Assembly: GCA_947561585.1 (NCBI GenBank)
Contig: CANNZV010001037.1
Coordinates: forward strand, 62,001-126,000
Direction of reading: 5' to 3'
Length of the DNA stretch: 64,000 nucleotides
Source of the DNA: Caprella mutica
Taxonomy: Eukaryota; Arthropoda; Malacostraca; Amphipoda; Caprellidae
A program made the translations under genes and the position numbers. The notes under the pieces are model-generated. The model had not been told where the DNA came from and searched no databases. It saw only the letters and a program-made list of their open reading frames with translations. Positions 1-11,308 of the stretch are shown in pieces. Position 1 is the stretch's first letter, and the number at the start of each line of letters is the position of its first letter.

Positions 1-2950
1 CGCCAAGATTTGGAACCTGCCTTGCTTTGGCTTATAGGAGGCAAATCCCTGGTACACCAGGTTGGTATATGGATTGAGACTTGCTCCTCCTAATTAACAC
101 CCTATAAATAAGCACATAGGATTTGAAATATCCATTTCATTATCAAAATTCAGAGAGAAAATGAACAGGTTTATAGTTATTTTCCGCTTTATTGGTTTGT
201 TAACAGTTAGAAAATGTAATGTTCAAAAGTACATTATAGGCTTATAGTTATCACTCTCATCTACGGCATATGCAATATACGGTATTCTCCAGGTGTCTAT
301 TACCTGTAAAATATCGATACTAATTTAATTTTTTCATTGAAACAGCAGGCGGTCCAAATGCACCCTGTATGATAACATCACTGAAGCCAGAGGATGGAAG
401 TCCTCCTGGTGGAATTACACCGACTCCGTCGGTTGGAGTAACTGTAACACCTAGTCCACCTGGTGTAGTAACACCTAGTCCGCCTGGTGTAGTAACAGCT
501 AGTCCACCTGGTGTAGTAACAGCTAGTCCACCTGGTGTAGTAACAGCTAATCCACCTGGTGTAGTAACAGTTAGTCCACCTGGTGTAGTAACAGCTAGTC
601 CACCTGGTGTAGTAACAGCTAGTCCACCTGGTGTAGTAACAGCTAGTCCACCTGGTGTAGTAACAGCTAGCCCGCCCGGTGAATCAACACCTAGTCCTTC
701 AGGAGGGAATCCCGGTCCAGCCGCTACTGGCGGAGAACAATTACCTCCTCCACTTGGAGACGGTGGATTCACATGCAACAATATTAACAATCCTACAGAC
801 GAATCTCTCAAATGCCAAATGACTCAACTATGCGACGCTGAAGGTAATCGTTTGGTAAGTAAGCTAAGAGTTCAATTTTATAAATATTATCAGAGATTTG
901 TTTACAAATTCATTGTAGCTAATTGGTTCTGTTATCTTTCTTCAATAGCCTGCTAAGCTACTTTGTCAAAACTTCAAAAGATGTACTGGAAACCAAGGGC
1001 CGTTCGAGAATTTCGATTCCTTGGAGTCCTGTGAGGCAGGCCAACTGTTCGATCCCAATACGTTAGCATGCGGTGAGTATATAATCAACAGCTCATCACA
1101 GAAGAAACCACAGGATACCTGTAATCACCTACAACTTGAAATCAAATAATCAAAATTTATTCAACAAAATATGATGAGACCTTAGGTTTAAAAGATTAAA
1201 CGTTATTCATATACTATAGAATATGACTAAAACTATATGGAAATCATAAAATTACCTTTTTACTTTAGAGAGTCTTCATTTATTTACATCTCAATCTATG
1301 TATTTCACTATAATATATGAACTATTGCTTATCCATTCTCTTTTCATTTGAGGAAAAAAATCACATTTTTCTCGAATTCATTACTGCAGGACTGTCGGAC
1401 TAATTTGAAATCCGATGGCGACAGAAGACCAAAGTTAAAAGATATTCCATTGTTTCATCATGAGTTGTAGGGGAAGTTTAATATCTACATAAACAATTCA
1501 TAATTTTGCACAACCCTTGCCTGAAAGTATTGCATACTTTTATTTTGTGAAAGTTTTAGAACAGGAAGCAAATGTTATTAATCTTCCAATCAACACTTCC
1601 AATCTAAAAATGAAAATTTATTAAACATTCATTCGTATTATTTCCATCATTATTTTGTGAATGAAATCTGAATTACATTTCTGTTTTTCAGTTCCTACCA
1701 AGTTTTGTCCAATCGTGCAAGATTTGAAGATTGAAATAGAATGCAATTCTGACAATACGATACCTAAGATGCCTGAAGCAGCTGTGAAGAGCCTTTGTAC
1801 AACGTCCCCCTTGTGTGACGAGAATAACAGCTTCACGGTGAGATCAGAACAGCTATGCTAGAAATAATTTCTTACCATTCTAATTCAATTATCAAAAGTT
1901 AGTTTTACAGTAAATGAAAATATTTAACAACACATTGAAATAACAGAAGATTTTAATTTGTTTATTTTTTCAGGGTATGGCTCAGTACTGTGAGAAATAT
2001 TACCGCTGCAGTAGAGATGAAACTACTAATCAGGTTATTGCAGTGTTAGAACAATGTCCTATTCCAGGAGAGGTTTTCGACCTAACACGAAGGGGCTGTA
2101 AGCCCAAACCTACAAGTGAGTGTGAAGCATAATATTCTATATGTTCTACTTTCAATGTCTCTCTTATATATTTCTTTACAAACGTATGTCGTTAACGCGT
2201 TTGAAAATATGTAGTATTGTTCATCAAGATGTTAAGTTTGAAATTTGACTTAACCTTAGATATAAAAATTTGTGATTCTTGAATTAAGATAAATAATTGA
2301 AAATTGATTCTCTTTTTCAAGATACTTGCAGTCCTGCAGTGGCCAAATACATTCGTCAAATCTGGAATAGATTTAATCAAAGAAACAGTAATAGCGCTTT
2401 ACCTTCTCAAACAAGTCAAAATTCTCAACAATTTGGAAGTTCTAAGAAAAACAACAAATTGAGGCCAGGTAGTAATACCTTTGGACAATTCGGAAATTCT
2501 TTCGGTAGCTCTTTTATTCAACCAACTCAACAAAATATCCAACTGAATCAACAGCCAAATAGTTTCCATCAAAATTTCGCTTTCAACCAACCACAACAAA
2601 AGGGGTTCAACACTCCAGTTACGAATGTTTGGTCTCAAATAAATCCAATTCCAGCAAATGTAGCTCCCTCAAGAACTGGAATATCGCACTTTAACAACTT
2701 CCTTTCTTCACAGCAAAAGCAATCGGTGAATTCATTCGGTGACTCTCCTTTCGGAGTGAACCTTAATACAGGTTTCAACTCTCCGCCCAGAAGTTTCCGA
2801 TCTGATCTACCACAATACAATTCAAACCAGAAGTTTCCTAGTGCTAGCCAATTCCATTCCCCTAGTGCCAATTCACAGTGGGATACTCAAACGAATGAAA
2901 GTCCATTTTACACTTTGAACAAATTTGCTCAATATAACAACCAACTTTAA
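1..2950 (+). CDS. Peritrophin/mucin-like secreted protein, copy A (5' end outside window)
   Basis: This is the 3' part of a spliced gene. Exons chosen by GT-AG sites and phase are 1-60, 346-854, 949-1072, 1692-1837, 1974-2115 and 2322-2950 (stop). They join without a stop into about 535 codons. In order the product holds the end of a Cys-rich module (..FGTC..), a Pro/Val/Thr mucin stretch built on the 8-residue unit SPPGVVTA, a module CQNFKRC..CEAGQLFDPNTLAC, a Cys-rich linker, a module CEKYYRC..CPIPGEVFDL..C, and a 200-residue Asn/Gln/Ser/Phe-rich tail. The spacing C-x5-C..C-x(10-14)-C fits CBM14 (peritrophin-A) chitin-binding domains. Family knowledge suggests an extracellular chitin-associated protein of cuticle or peritrophic matrix. 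It is the tandem paralogue of the gene at 18303-26065. Every exon junction and phase matches that gene, which supports the model. The intact frame suggests it is functional. The exact ligand is inferred. Confidence 0.85.
430..690 (+). repeat. Mucin minisatellite in copy A exon (24-bp unit, about 10 copies)
   Basis: A 24-bp unit repeats in frame, encoding SPPGVVTA with a few variants (NPPGVVTA, SPPGVVTV). It lies inside the exon 346-854. The Thr and Ser residues beside Pro are typical O-glycosylation positions (inference). The array is nearly homogeneous, unlike the long array with several unit types in copy B. Confidence 0.9.
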
Positions 2951-3007
2951 AGTACTTATGTTCATTTAGGTTTAGAGTTTGAATGAAAGAACTGCGGTGA
3001 ACAATTA

Positions 3008-3621
3008 CAGCCAAACCTCGTAGTAGACCAGAGTTACGTTCCAAATTGGCTTGGTCTAGTACGAAACTCACATCAGTAGTTTTGTACTACATCAACTCCG
3101 TTTCCTCTAAAACTGAAGCGGTGACTTCAACATTTCGATAGCTCTATTTGTTTATCAAGAATTTAAAGGTGACCAATATAAAAATTTGGAAGGAAAAACA
3201 TTTAGAAACAATACCTATTTTTTTTTTTATAAAAAATATATTTTTTTTAAATATAATATTTTCTTCAATTAAATCATCATTTTAAGAAATTAGAATAGTC
3301 TTCACTGTATCTAGTTTTCTGTGATTTTTCAAGTCAACTTTATTTTAGCACAGACTATACCGTCACATCTGCCACAGACTTTGCCTTATGTTTTATCTAA
3401 ACGATATCAAATGATAAATATAATTCTCTATTCGAATTAGAGATTTCTGTTAAATATATCATTGTAATATTACTCCTTGTAATATTTACGCAATAACGAA
3501 AATAGTGATTTGTTTATTATGAGATTTTTCCCGAACAGTTTCCAAAATATCTTGGTCTAAACTCTAAACTCTAACAGGAGGTTTGTCCACTACGAGATTG
3601 ATCTGCTACGAGGGTTTGCTG
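3008..3621. mobile_element. pogo/Tigger-like MITE in the 3' UTR region of copy A
   Basis: Inverted termini start CAGCCAAACCTCGTAGTAGA on the left and, read on the other strand, CAGCAAACCCTCGTAGCAGA on the right. TA dinucleotides flank both ends (3006-3007 and 3622-3623). The insert is missing from the matching place in copy B, so it entered after the duplication. The TIR style and TA target fit Tc1/mariner-pogo MITEs. It has no coding capacity. Confidence 0.75.
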
Positions 3622-3704
3622 TAATGCAATTAAAACCATTAAAAATCAGATTTTCATAAGAATTCTTATTTGAGATATTAAATGGTAATTTATTACTTTT
3701 ATTA

Positions 3705-3710
3705 AATAAA
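3705..3710 (+). terminator. Polyadenylation signal AATAAA, copy A
   Basis: AATAAA lies about 755 bp past the stop. It sits in DNA that aligns with the AATAAA at 26196-26201 in copy B once the pogo-like insertion at 3008-3621 is discounted. The conserved position supports use as the transcript end. Confidence 0.5.
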
Positions 3711-4477
3711 CAGAAAAACTTTAATGAACAAAATTAAGAAAATTTTATTCGTATTTAGGTTTTATTATTTAGCTTATTAAATAGTTACCCTGACATTTAT
3801 TTTGTACAAAAAATGGCATTGTTAGCTTTAAGTTTTGCTTAGCTTGTTTTTATTATTTGTTATATTCTCAGTTATGATTGTAACCATTCATTATCTAAGA
3901 TAATTAAATAAAGTTGCTAAACCACTTACCATTTTTCACTATCGTGTTTTTAAGTGATCGAAAAAAATAGTCCGGGCAAAGTCCCATGCACGCAGATAAC
4001 AGTTTGGTAATAAACTCATTGAAACCAAACAGTATCATCAAATAAAATAATGTACTTACACAAACACATATTTCATATTTACTCAACCTTTGTCAAACTG
4101 TTTAAAAAATGTATATTAAATTAAAATTTAGGGAGAAGTGAGATACAGAAGACAATTTCTGCTGGAATCAAATTTCTCGTAAATAAGTTGTATTATTAAC
4201 ATTTTGAGTATACGTTCTTTTTCCAAATAATTTTCAATTTTTTCGTTCAGAGCCCTGAGGTAGTTTCAAAAATTGTAAAAATGGGAAAAAAAGACATTTA
4301 AGGGGACCGTTCCGGGTTTTTGAAAATATTTCTATTACGGTTCTGAAACTTAGTCCACTAATTTATAAAATTGAATTCTCTATCGTTTTTGGTTCGTGGC
4401 ATTTTTCGATTAGACCCATAGAAAACGAGTTATTCGAATTTCGAATGAATTCCGAACCGTTTCCAAAAGAGCCTTAA
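3711..4477. other. Gene-free flank of the duplication
   Basis: AT-rich sequence with no gene I can support. It still aligns with the copy B flank to about 4255; beyond that the two copies diverge. Confidence 0.5.
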
Positions 4478-4926
4478 TGGTGCGTTCCCGTGCTGAAGAA
4501 CTTGAAGGACGTCCCTCAGTTCTACCAGAACCAACCGTTCTCGTGATGAAGAACGTTCGTCAAGTTCGTGGAACTCGACGACACGGTAGATAGTACGTCG
4601 ACCTGTCCCTCTTGGCCGCCGTGACGTCACAAACGTAAACAAACAAACGAAAAGGGCGGGAGAAACACCTGTTCTTATTTGTAAATTAATAAAATTGATA
4701 ATAGACAAAATATTACATGTTTTGAGATTAATTGATAATAAATTTAACGGTTTAAACCCACCAAACCAAATTAGTTATTGTTGATATCCCTAACTAACTA
4801 GTGATATTAATTCCTAAACCACGGAATCGTACACATTGAAGTGGTTGCACGGGATCGCTAACCGAGGGACCGTACTTCGTACCTTGAAGGAACGTTCTTC
4901 AAGTTCTTCAGCACAGGAACGCACCA
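4478..4926. mobile_element. 449-bp MITE, possibly PIF/Harbinger-like
   Basis: The inverted termini are about 40 bp long. The left begins TGGTGCGTTCC(C)GTGCTGAAG; the right reversed begins TGGTGCGTTCCTGTGCTGAAG. TAA lies next to the left end and one base beyond the right end, so a TAA target duplication (PIF/Harbinger) is possible but not clean. No ORF of note. Confidence 0.65.
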
Positions 4927-4932
4927 ATAATA

Positions 4933-5186
4933 TAAGGCTTCTACAATTTTGACGCTATGGCATTGTTTTTTTAATTCGATTTTACACGGAATTATCTACA
5001 ACTGTCAAACGCATTTTTGTTATTGTCGAATTGGTTTTCGGAATACTAATTTTTTGGTGAAAAAAAATTTAATATTTAATATAAAATAATTCGAAAAAAA
5101 AACAGGACGGAGAGTTGTATAGAATTTCTTGGAAAATCGAATGCAAAAAACCCCAATGCCGTAGCTTCAAAATTGTAAAAGCCTTA
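4933..5186. repeat. Short foldback (about 55-bp inverted arms)
   Basis: TAAGGCTTCTACAATTTTGA at the left pairs with the reverse complement of the segment ending 5186 (..TCAAAATTGTAAAAGCCTTA). Similarity continues inward past GGCATTG. Part of the same arm (GCCTTA) also lies left of the MITE at 4478, so that MITE may have inserted beside or into this foldback. Confidence 0.65.
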
Positions 5187-5500
5187 GGCTTTTGAATACT
5201 AATATTTGTTATTTTTCAGAAGTGCCAGAAAATAGCATTTAAAGTTGCAGTGCTTGATAGCTACGCTGACACGTAGCATCTCTTCCGTATAAGATATGGA
5301 AGACAACTGAAGTCGAAGTGGAGTGTAGCCAATTACTTTTGTGTGTGTTCTGAGTAATTATACCAGATATGGCGAGATAATTAATTATTACGAATTATCA
5401 GTGGCTGATAGGGAGTGTGTAAACCGCATCCCAAGCAACCACAGTTAATGGGGCCAATGTGGGCACCATTCAAGCCCGTAATCTGATGACAAATCATATT

Positions 5501-5873
5501 GGTACTGTGCGGTTATTTGCAAAATGGGCCAACGTGGTGACAGCATGGGCTACTAATGTTGAAACCATCTTGGCCCAAGATGTTGTCGAGGTTGATGGGG
5601 CCAAGGTCGTAAAAGAACTGGCAAGCTGTATTGAAATCAACTTGGCACTAGGTGGTTTCCATGTGACATATGACACTACCACATTGGTACTGTGTGGTCA
5701 TTTACAAACTTTGCCCACATGGTGACAGCATGGGCAACTAATGTTGAAACCATCTTGGTATAAGATGATGCCGAGGATGATGGGGCCAGGGTCGAAAAAG
5801 CACTGGCAACCAATATTGATATTACTTTGGTACTAGGTGGTTTCCAGGTGCTAAATATGGCACTACCACATTG
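5501..5873. repeat. Two-copy tandem repeat (195 and 178 bp)
   Basis: GGTACTGTGCGG.. at 5501 and GGTACTGTGTGG.. at 5696 start two similar units containing GGTGACAGCATGGGC, TTGAAACCATCTTGG and GGTGGTTTCCA. The short ORFs across it on both strands are products of the repeat. Confidence 0.7.
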
Positions 5874-5889
5874 GACCCATCTGGTCACA

Positions 5890-7690
5890 ATAAATAAATC
5901 ATACAGTTTAATAAATTACTTTTGAAGCCATGAATAGATTAATAATAGAGCATTGTTATTAATAAAATGAATATCATAATGATTAAGACAAATAAAATCA
6001 TCTTCTAGATTTTCATTTATTTATTCGTAGATCGTTACAACAGAAGAGTAGAACGAACTTAAAAAAACCTATCCATTAAAAAGGTGATTCAACAGTAACA
6101 ATAAACAATACATCTAGCTTTATATCATAAGTATAAAGAGTTATTATAATATAGTATAGAATAGTTAAATATGATATTACAACTAACATGACTATAATAA
6201 AAAGCTGACTATAACTCTGAGATTAAAACAAAACTTATTATCCATGGAAATCGACTCAATCGAATTGCATAGCTAAGAAAGACAAGCATACAATAATTCA
6301 GTGAGAGATCTAATAATTTACATCCTTGGCTATGGGTTCGTCCACTTTCTGTTGTGCCTATCTCTCCTTCCGTTATTGCAGTAACTGCCTTAACTACCTC
6401 TCAAAATTTGAGGCTTTTCTTATGGCGATGGCTCTACCCTGAAAAAGAAAATATTAATTACTTAATCAATTCTCAATATCACTTGCAGAGTTCCGTAGCT
6501 GCATTTATTTCAGTTATATTAATTACCTATATTTAAATATTTACTATATTTGCAAGCAAATTTTGTAGTTATCAGAAATGAACAAAGTACGTGTATCCAA
6601 ATTTGTTGTAACTAACAGGTTATCTCTGTAACTATTTTTAAATTAAATAATAGGTGCCCACATACCTAGATAGTGGTTATATACTTTCAGAAATCGAATC
6701 GCATTTCAAATTTAAATTATAATATTTAAAAATAAATTTAAATTAATATTTCATGGTAAGTTCCGAGTTATCGGACGTTATCACGTTTTCGATCAAGTTT
6801 GAAAAATTATTATCAGTTAATCTTCAAGTTGCTATAGTACTTTATTTCTTTAAAGATCGTGAAAAAGTGACACCGTAAGATAAGTCGATAACTCGAAAAT
6901 TACCCTAGGTACATATATTTAGCCGTTGGCTAAAGAGATTATTATTCAGCTCGGTACCTAATTAGGTACTGCACCTATAGAAGCCGACAATAACTATATC
7001 GAATACACTATAAAAATTACTTTAAAATAACTATAAGTTTATTTTAGAAACTTTAACTCGCCATTTTAAACTTTAGAATATGCCACAGAGTGCAGTTTTG
7101 AAGAATTTCCTTATGCAGGGAATTAAAAAAATACTAATACCTCCTCCAACGAAAAGCACTGACAAACTACCTGAATTTTTAAATTTCACAATGGTATGTA
7201 TAAACGAAAATACAAAGCAGGCTCATACCGGAAACAAATATGTTCACTTGTTCAGTTTAGGATTGCACATTATCCTCTATTCGTAATTTATCATATAAAT
7301 ATTTTGAAAATGTATTAAGATGGTCACAATTAGCTAACAGTAGCTAATTAAAAAAATAGACAAGCTTCATAGAAACTAGCATCTGGCAACCACGCTATAA
7401 AATCAGTGAAATCACTCAGTGCCACTCACCCTTCGTCATCATTTTACACATTCATATAGCTTATTTACCTATATTTTATATTAAAAATGTGTTCTTTAAA
7501 AACTATAAATTTTGAACCTTGAAACTAAAACTTTCACTCTTTATCGTTCCTGTGATCATCTTCGTCTAGTCACTTAAACTTAGTATTAAAAAAATAGTTT
7601 TGCTGAACGATTAATAATTTATTATTAATTTGAAGACATTTTATAAATTGCGATTGATTGAGTCCTTCCTATTTCAGGAAATGGTCTTTC
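5890..7690. other. AT-rich interior of the 5426-7942 element, no gene seen
   Basis: Only short ORFs (68 codons at most) with no recognisable family and AT-rich codon use. I see no splice-supported exon here. Confidence 0.5.
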
Positions 7691-7942
7691 CAATATGTTA
7701 ATAAAGCTTCCGCCATATAATGTTGATAGGCTTATACAGTAATCAGGTTGGGCCAATATGACAATTCAATGGGATGGATTCGCAACATTGAACCAATCTT
7801 CTCCCAAGGTAACATTCCATGAGAATGGAAAACCACATTATCCCCATGTAATTTCTAGGCTACTTTTCAGTCTGCCATCTCTTGCCCATCTACCCATCTA
7901 GTGCCCATGTTGGCACAATGTGTCATGGTTGCTTGGGATAGC

Positions 7943-8782
7943 GTCGCCCCAACCCTCGCCTCTCCCTCCTCTCTCCTCCCAGTGGGTAATAAAGACTCAA
8001 GAACTCTGATATTTCACACAAACAACTACATAGAAGGGTTTAGGTAGGTATTTACGAAATAAAAAAAAATAATAAAATTATGAGATTTTTCCAAGAACAG
8101 TCCCCTTAATCGTTTCATGTGATAATTAATATACCTATTATTATACATATATGAAATATTAAAACATCCGATTGAGTCATGTATAACTATAAATAGTGCG
8201 TCACTATAATTTAGAATGTGATCAGGAAACAAAATCAAATTTCGTATAATTGCACATTCGTTGGCATCATTGAATCTGTGATGTAGGTATAGATGTAATT
8301 ATCTACTGATATAGCTAATTTAAATAGAATTTCTCAGTTGTGTCTTCGTCCAATGAGGAACATACTCTGGCCAGTCGTTGGAACCCATGCAGACTTAACA
8401 GTATCAGCCCGAATCGGCCACAAAAATGGCAATCGGGGTAATTGTGAAAATCTTTGGGAAAAGACCTCTTCCAGCAGGATTAAAACATGTATGTTTCAAA
8501 GGCTCTCAATACTTAATAGCGTCTTAATCATATGGTCCTATGTGGAATATATTTGGAACTTGCACACTTACCATGTAACATGAGAATGTCGGTTCAGGTT
8601 AAGGTCACAGTAGAATAATGTATTCTCTCAGAGAGATCCTATAGGTAGTTAGGAGTAAGGGCAATATTTAACATTGTATAAATAGAAAAGCGGCAGAAGT
8701 TATTTTTAATGGATCAATGCATGCAAAACCATAATAATGGTCTAATTAATTTGTCACATATCATACAGCCCTTTGTGCCAAT
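7943..8782. other. Gene-free interval
   Basis: No gene is supported. A slightly GC-richer patch at 8338-8470 follows a TTTCTCAG acceptor-like string, but no frame resembles a known family and no matching donor or neighbour exon was found. Confidence 0.4.
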
Positions 8783-8893
8783 ATTATTTTCCTAGTCGGT
8801 GTTTCTATCACTCTCCTATTTTCCCAGTCGGTGTTTCTATCACTCTCCTATTTTCCCAGTCGGTGTTTCTATCACTCTCCTTTCCCAGTCGGT
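8783..8893. repeat. Minisatellite, unit based on CAGTCGGTGTTTCTATCACT
   Basis: Three to four copies of a roughly 33-bp unit. The same unit, same strand, forms the much longer array at 10396-10812. Confidence 0.85.
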
Positions 8894-9193
8894 ATACCAA
8901 TCGTCCCACAAAGTTGCATGCAATATGGTTGAATACTTTAAAAGTTTCAAATGATCTCGACCTTGACCTTTCACTCACAATGACTAATATTCCAATCAAA
9001 TTTCAGGCAATTTGGTTAAATCTTTTTCTGTTAAGCGAATAACAAGATGATAAATAAATGCCGTCTAGAAAATAATCTTTCCGCATTCTGCGAAGGTAAT
9101 AATAGTTAATATAATATATATGTAACTTTTTAATGAAACAATTACACACCATTACAAGAAATTACAAACATTTTATTGACATTTTCAGCTGTC

Positions 9194-9713
9194 ACATTTA
9201 AATTATTATTCCATTTCATTCACATTTTTTATAGTAATATTTCATAGAAAACGTACGAGCATAATTATTGGTAAATTATTCTGAAATGAAGAATGACAAG
9301 AGTCTCTTGTAGCTCAAAATCATCTTCAATTTTCCGGAACTTCAAAACAGTTTCGGGTTGTTTCACTTTGGGCATGTTTGGTGTTACAACATGAGCACTG
9401 AACTAACTAACACGTTCAGAAATGTGTGTACTCAAAGTAACTTCTTTACCCAAAGAGAGAGCATAATTAATCGGTTACAATAAATAAACACCATATATTT
9501 ATTTTATTGGGCATATCATCATTCTTCATATATCATTCCATATATTTGAGGAAAATACATAATATTGTACAGTTAAGTACTGTATTGAGTAGTGATTTTC
9601 ACTGATTTATTCATTCTTCATTTCAGAATAATTTACCAATAATTATGCTCGTACGTTTTCTATGAAATATTACTATAAATAATGTGAATGAAATGGTATA
9701 ATAATTTAAATGT
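9194..9713. mobile_element. Foldback/MITE with 102-bp near-perfect inverted arms
   Basis: Arms 9194-9295 and 9612-9713 are almost perfect reverse complements (shared core CGTACGAGCATAATTATTGG) around a 316-bp AT-rich loop. No ORF. No target duplication could be fixed. Confidence 0.75.
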
Positions 9714-9779
9714 CTCTTAAATGTTTAAAGAAATAATATATAGATCTGTTGCAAATATATTTCGCATGCAAAGGACGGT

Positions 9780-9940
9780 TTATCATAGGTTTTATAGTCG
9801 TTTATACCATAATTACTAGTTTTATCTTTTAATTTATAGTCAAAATATCTTTTATAGTCAAAATAGCTTTATACTATAAGCGCTATAAAACTTTATTTTT
9901 ATGGTCAGAATAGCGTTTATAGCATAAAAACTAGAAATCC
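9780..9940. repeat. Degenerate short repeats of TTTATAGTCAAAATAG type
   Basis: Several imperfect copies of TTTATAGTC and AAAATAGC-like strings. Low complexity with no coding signal. Confidence 0.4.
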
Positions 9941-10395
9941 GGACTTTAATTATCAGTTCTAATGTCAGAGTAGTTTTTCAATATGCAGATTTCAAAATAT
10001 AGTATCTGAGATCAATCGAAAAATGCTATCTTACAAATTTCAAAAATGCAACCAACTCGAACATCCAAAATATCAAATACTTATCAGAGATCATTAAAAC
10101 ACACCGTTACATCGAAGATATAATACTACAATAAAAACACTATAGACACTAGTTAGTTGGTCTTTTGACTCCATTTTTACTTTATTTCCATTTAACTTTG
10201 GCTAAACTGATAAATGTTTGGTTCAAATGAGAGGGAACTTTGGATTCTCTTTAGAATAATCGTCAGTATATTAATACTAATTTGAATAGGTAATAAATAT
10301 TTGTTATTCAGTACCCAACAATACATAAAAAATCAGCTATAGAACTTAACATTGAAATAAAACACTTCAGAGCGAACCTTAAAATCCTTTCTTGT

Positions 10396-10812
10396 TTGTG
10401 TTTCTATCACTCTCCTATTTTCCTAGTCGGTGTTTCCATCACTCTCCTATTTTCCTTGTCGGTGTTTCTGTCACTCTCCTGTTTTCCTAGTCGGTATTTC
10501 TATCACTCACCTATTTTCCTAGTCGGTATTTCTATCACTCTCTTATTTTCCTAGTCGGTATTTCTATCACTCTCCTATTTTCCAATAGGTCGGTGTTTCT
10601 AACACTCTCCTATTTTCCAATAGGTCGGTGCTTCTATCACTCTCCTATTTTCCAATAGGTCTGTGTTTCTATCACTCTCCTATTTTCCAATAGGTCGGTG
10701 TTTCTATCACTCTCCTATTTTCCAATAGGTCGGTGTTTCTATCACTCTCCTATTTTCCAATAGGTCGGTGTTTCTATCACTCTCCTATTTTCCAATAGGT
10801 CTGTGTTTCTTC
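10396..10812. repeat. Long minisatellite, 33-37-bp unit
   Basis: About twelve copies of a unit containing GGTGTTTCTATCACTCTCC and TATTTTCC. The first half has the CTAGTCGG junction and the second half an AATAGGTCGG junction, so two sub-types form homogeneous blocks. This is the same family as 8783-8893. Confidence 0.9.
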
Positions 10813-11090
10813 GGTCTCACTCTCGTACCTTTTTTCCATGTCCTTAGCATTGATATGCCGGGAATGCAGTCTCTCCTGAGCAAAAACACCTCTGTCAACA
10901 GCATGCTATTTATTTCCAAAGAACGCTAACTTGCAGGACTTCTCAGCCTGGTCATACATACCGTAAAGTTACGCCTTATCAAGTCTAATCTACTTCACAA
11001 AGGATAGAAAAGACTGGGTTTCAATATGGGTTGAAGGTCAGAATGAGTCAGAAACCCGTGACTAACTACTGAGTCTGTAATATGGTAACA

Positions 11091-11180
11091 GGACGTTTCG
11101 TATCCGGACGTTTCGTTACCGGACGTTTCGTCACTAGGACGTTTCGTTATCGGATGTTTCGTTACCAGATTTTCCGTTCC
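11091..11180. repeat. Solo short array, unit GGACGTTTCGTTACC
   Basis: Five to six imperfect copies of a 15-16-bp unit about 130 bp left of the tandem-array-TIR element at 11309. No inverted partner array was found nearby. The unit resembles those at 34254 and 58676. Confidence 0.75.
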
Positions 11181-11308
11181 CTGACGGAATTTTTTTCTTT
11201 AGCTGAAATAGATTGCTGACAATAATTTATACCAATCCCATACATTTTAAATTTATACAGGTAAAGCTGCTATAATGACTTCTTCTACTTTTAATTATAT
11301 GGTTAATA

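Larger units (their letters stand above)
1..4255 (+). repeat. Segmental duplication, left copy
   Basis: Positions 1-4255 align co-linearly, with insertions, to about 22343-27510. The match covers six exons, the introns, the 3' UTR and flanking DNA, including shared strings near 3950-4000 and 26740-26790. The offset is 22342 bp at the left edge and about 23115 bp at the stop codon; most of the change comes from the longer mucin array in the right copy. The true left edge lies outside the window. Confidence 0.85.
5426..7942. mobile_element. 2.5-kb TIR element, unclassified, non-autonomous
   Basis: The left end reads GCATCCCAAGCAACCA; the right end on the other strand reads GCTATCCCAAGCAACCA. 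Both are followed by similar GC-rich strings containing TGTGGGCAC or ATGGGCAC. The inside is mostly AT-rich, with a two-copy tandem repeat near the left end. No transposase frame is visible. I could not find a clear target duplication, so the class is open. Confidence 0.55.

Noticed and set aside
7080..7286. 68-codon ORF as a small gene
   Set aside because: AT-rich, no motif, no splice or promoter support, inside a non-autonomous element.
8338..8583. 81-codon ORF after an acceptor-like TTTCTCAG
   Set aside because: No family resemblance, no downstream donor consistent with coding, no partner exon.
10396..10812. CRISPR-like array
   Set aside because: The repeats are contiguous with no unique spacers, in a eukaryotic context; it is a minisatellite.
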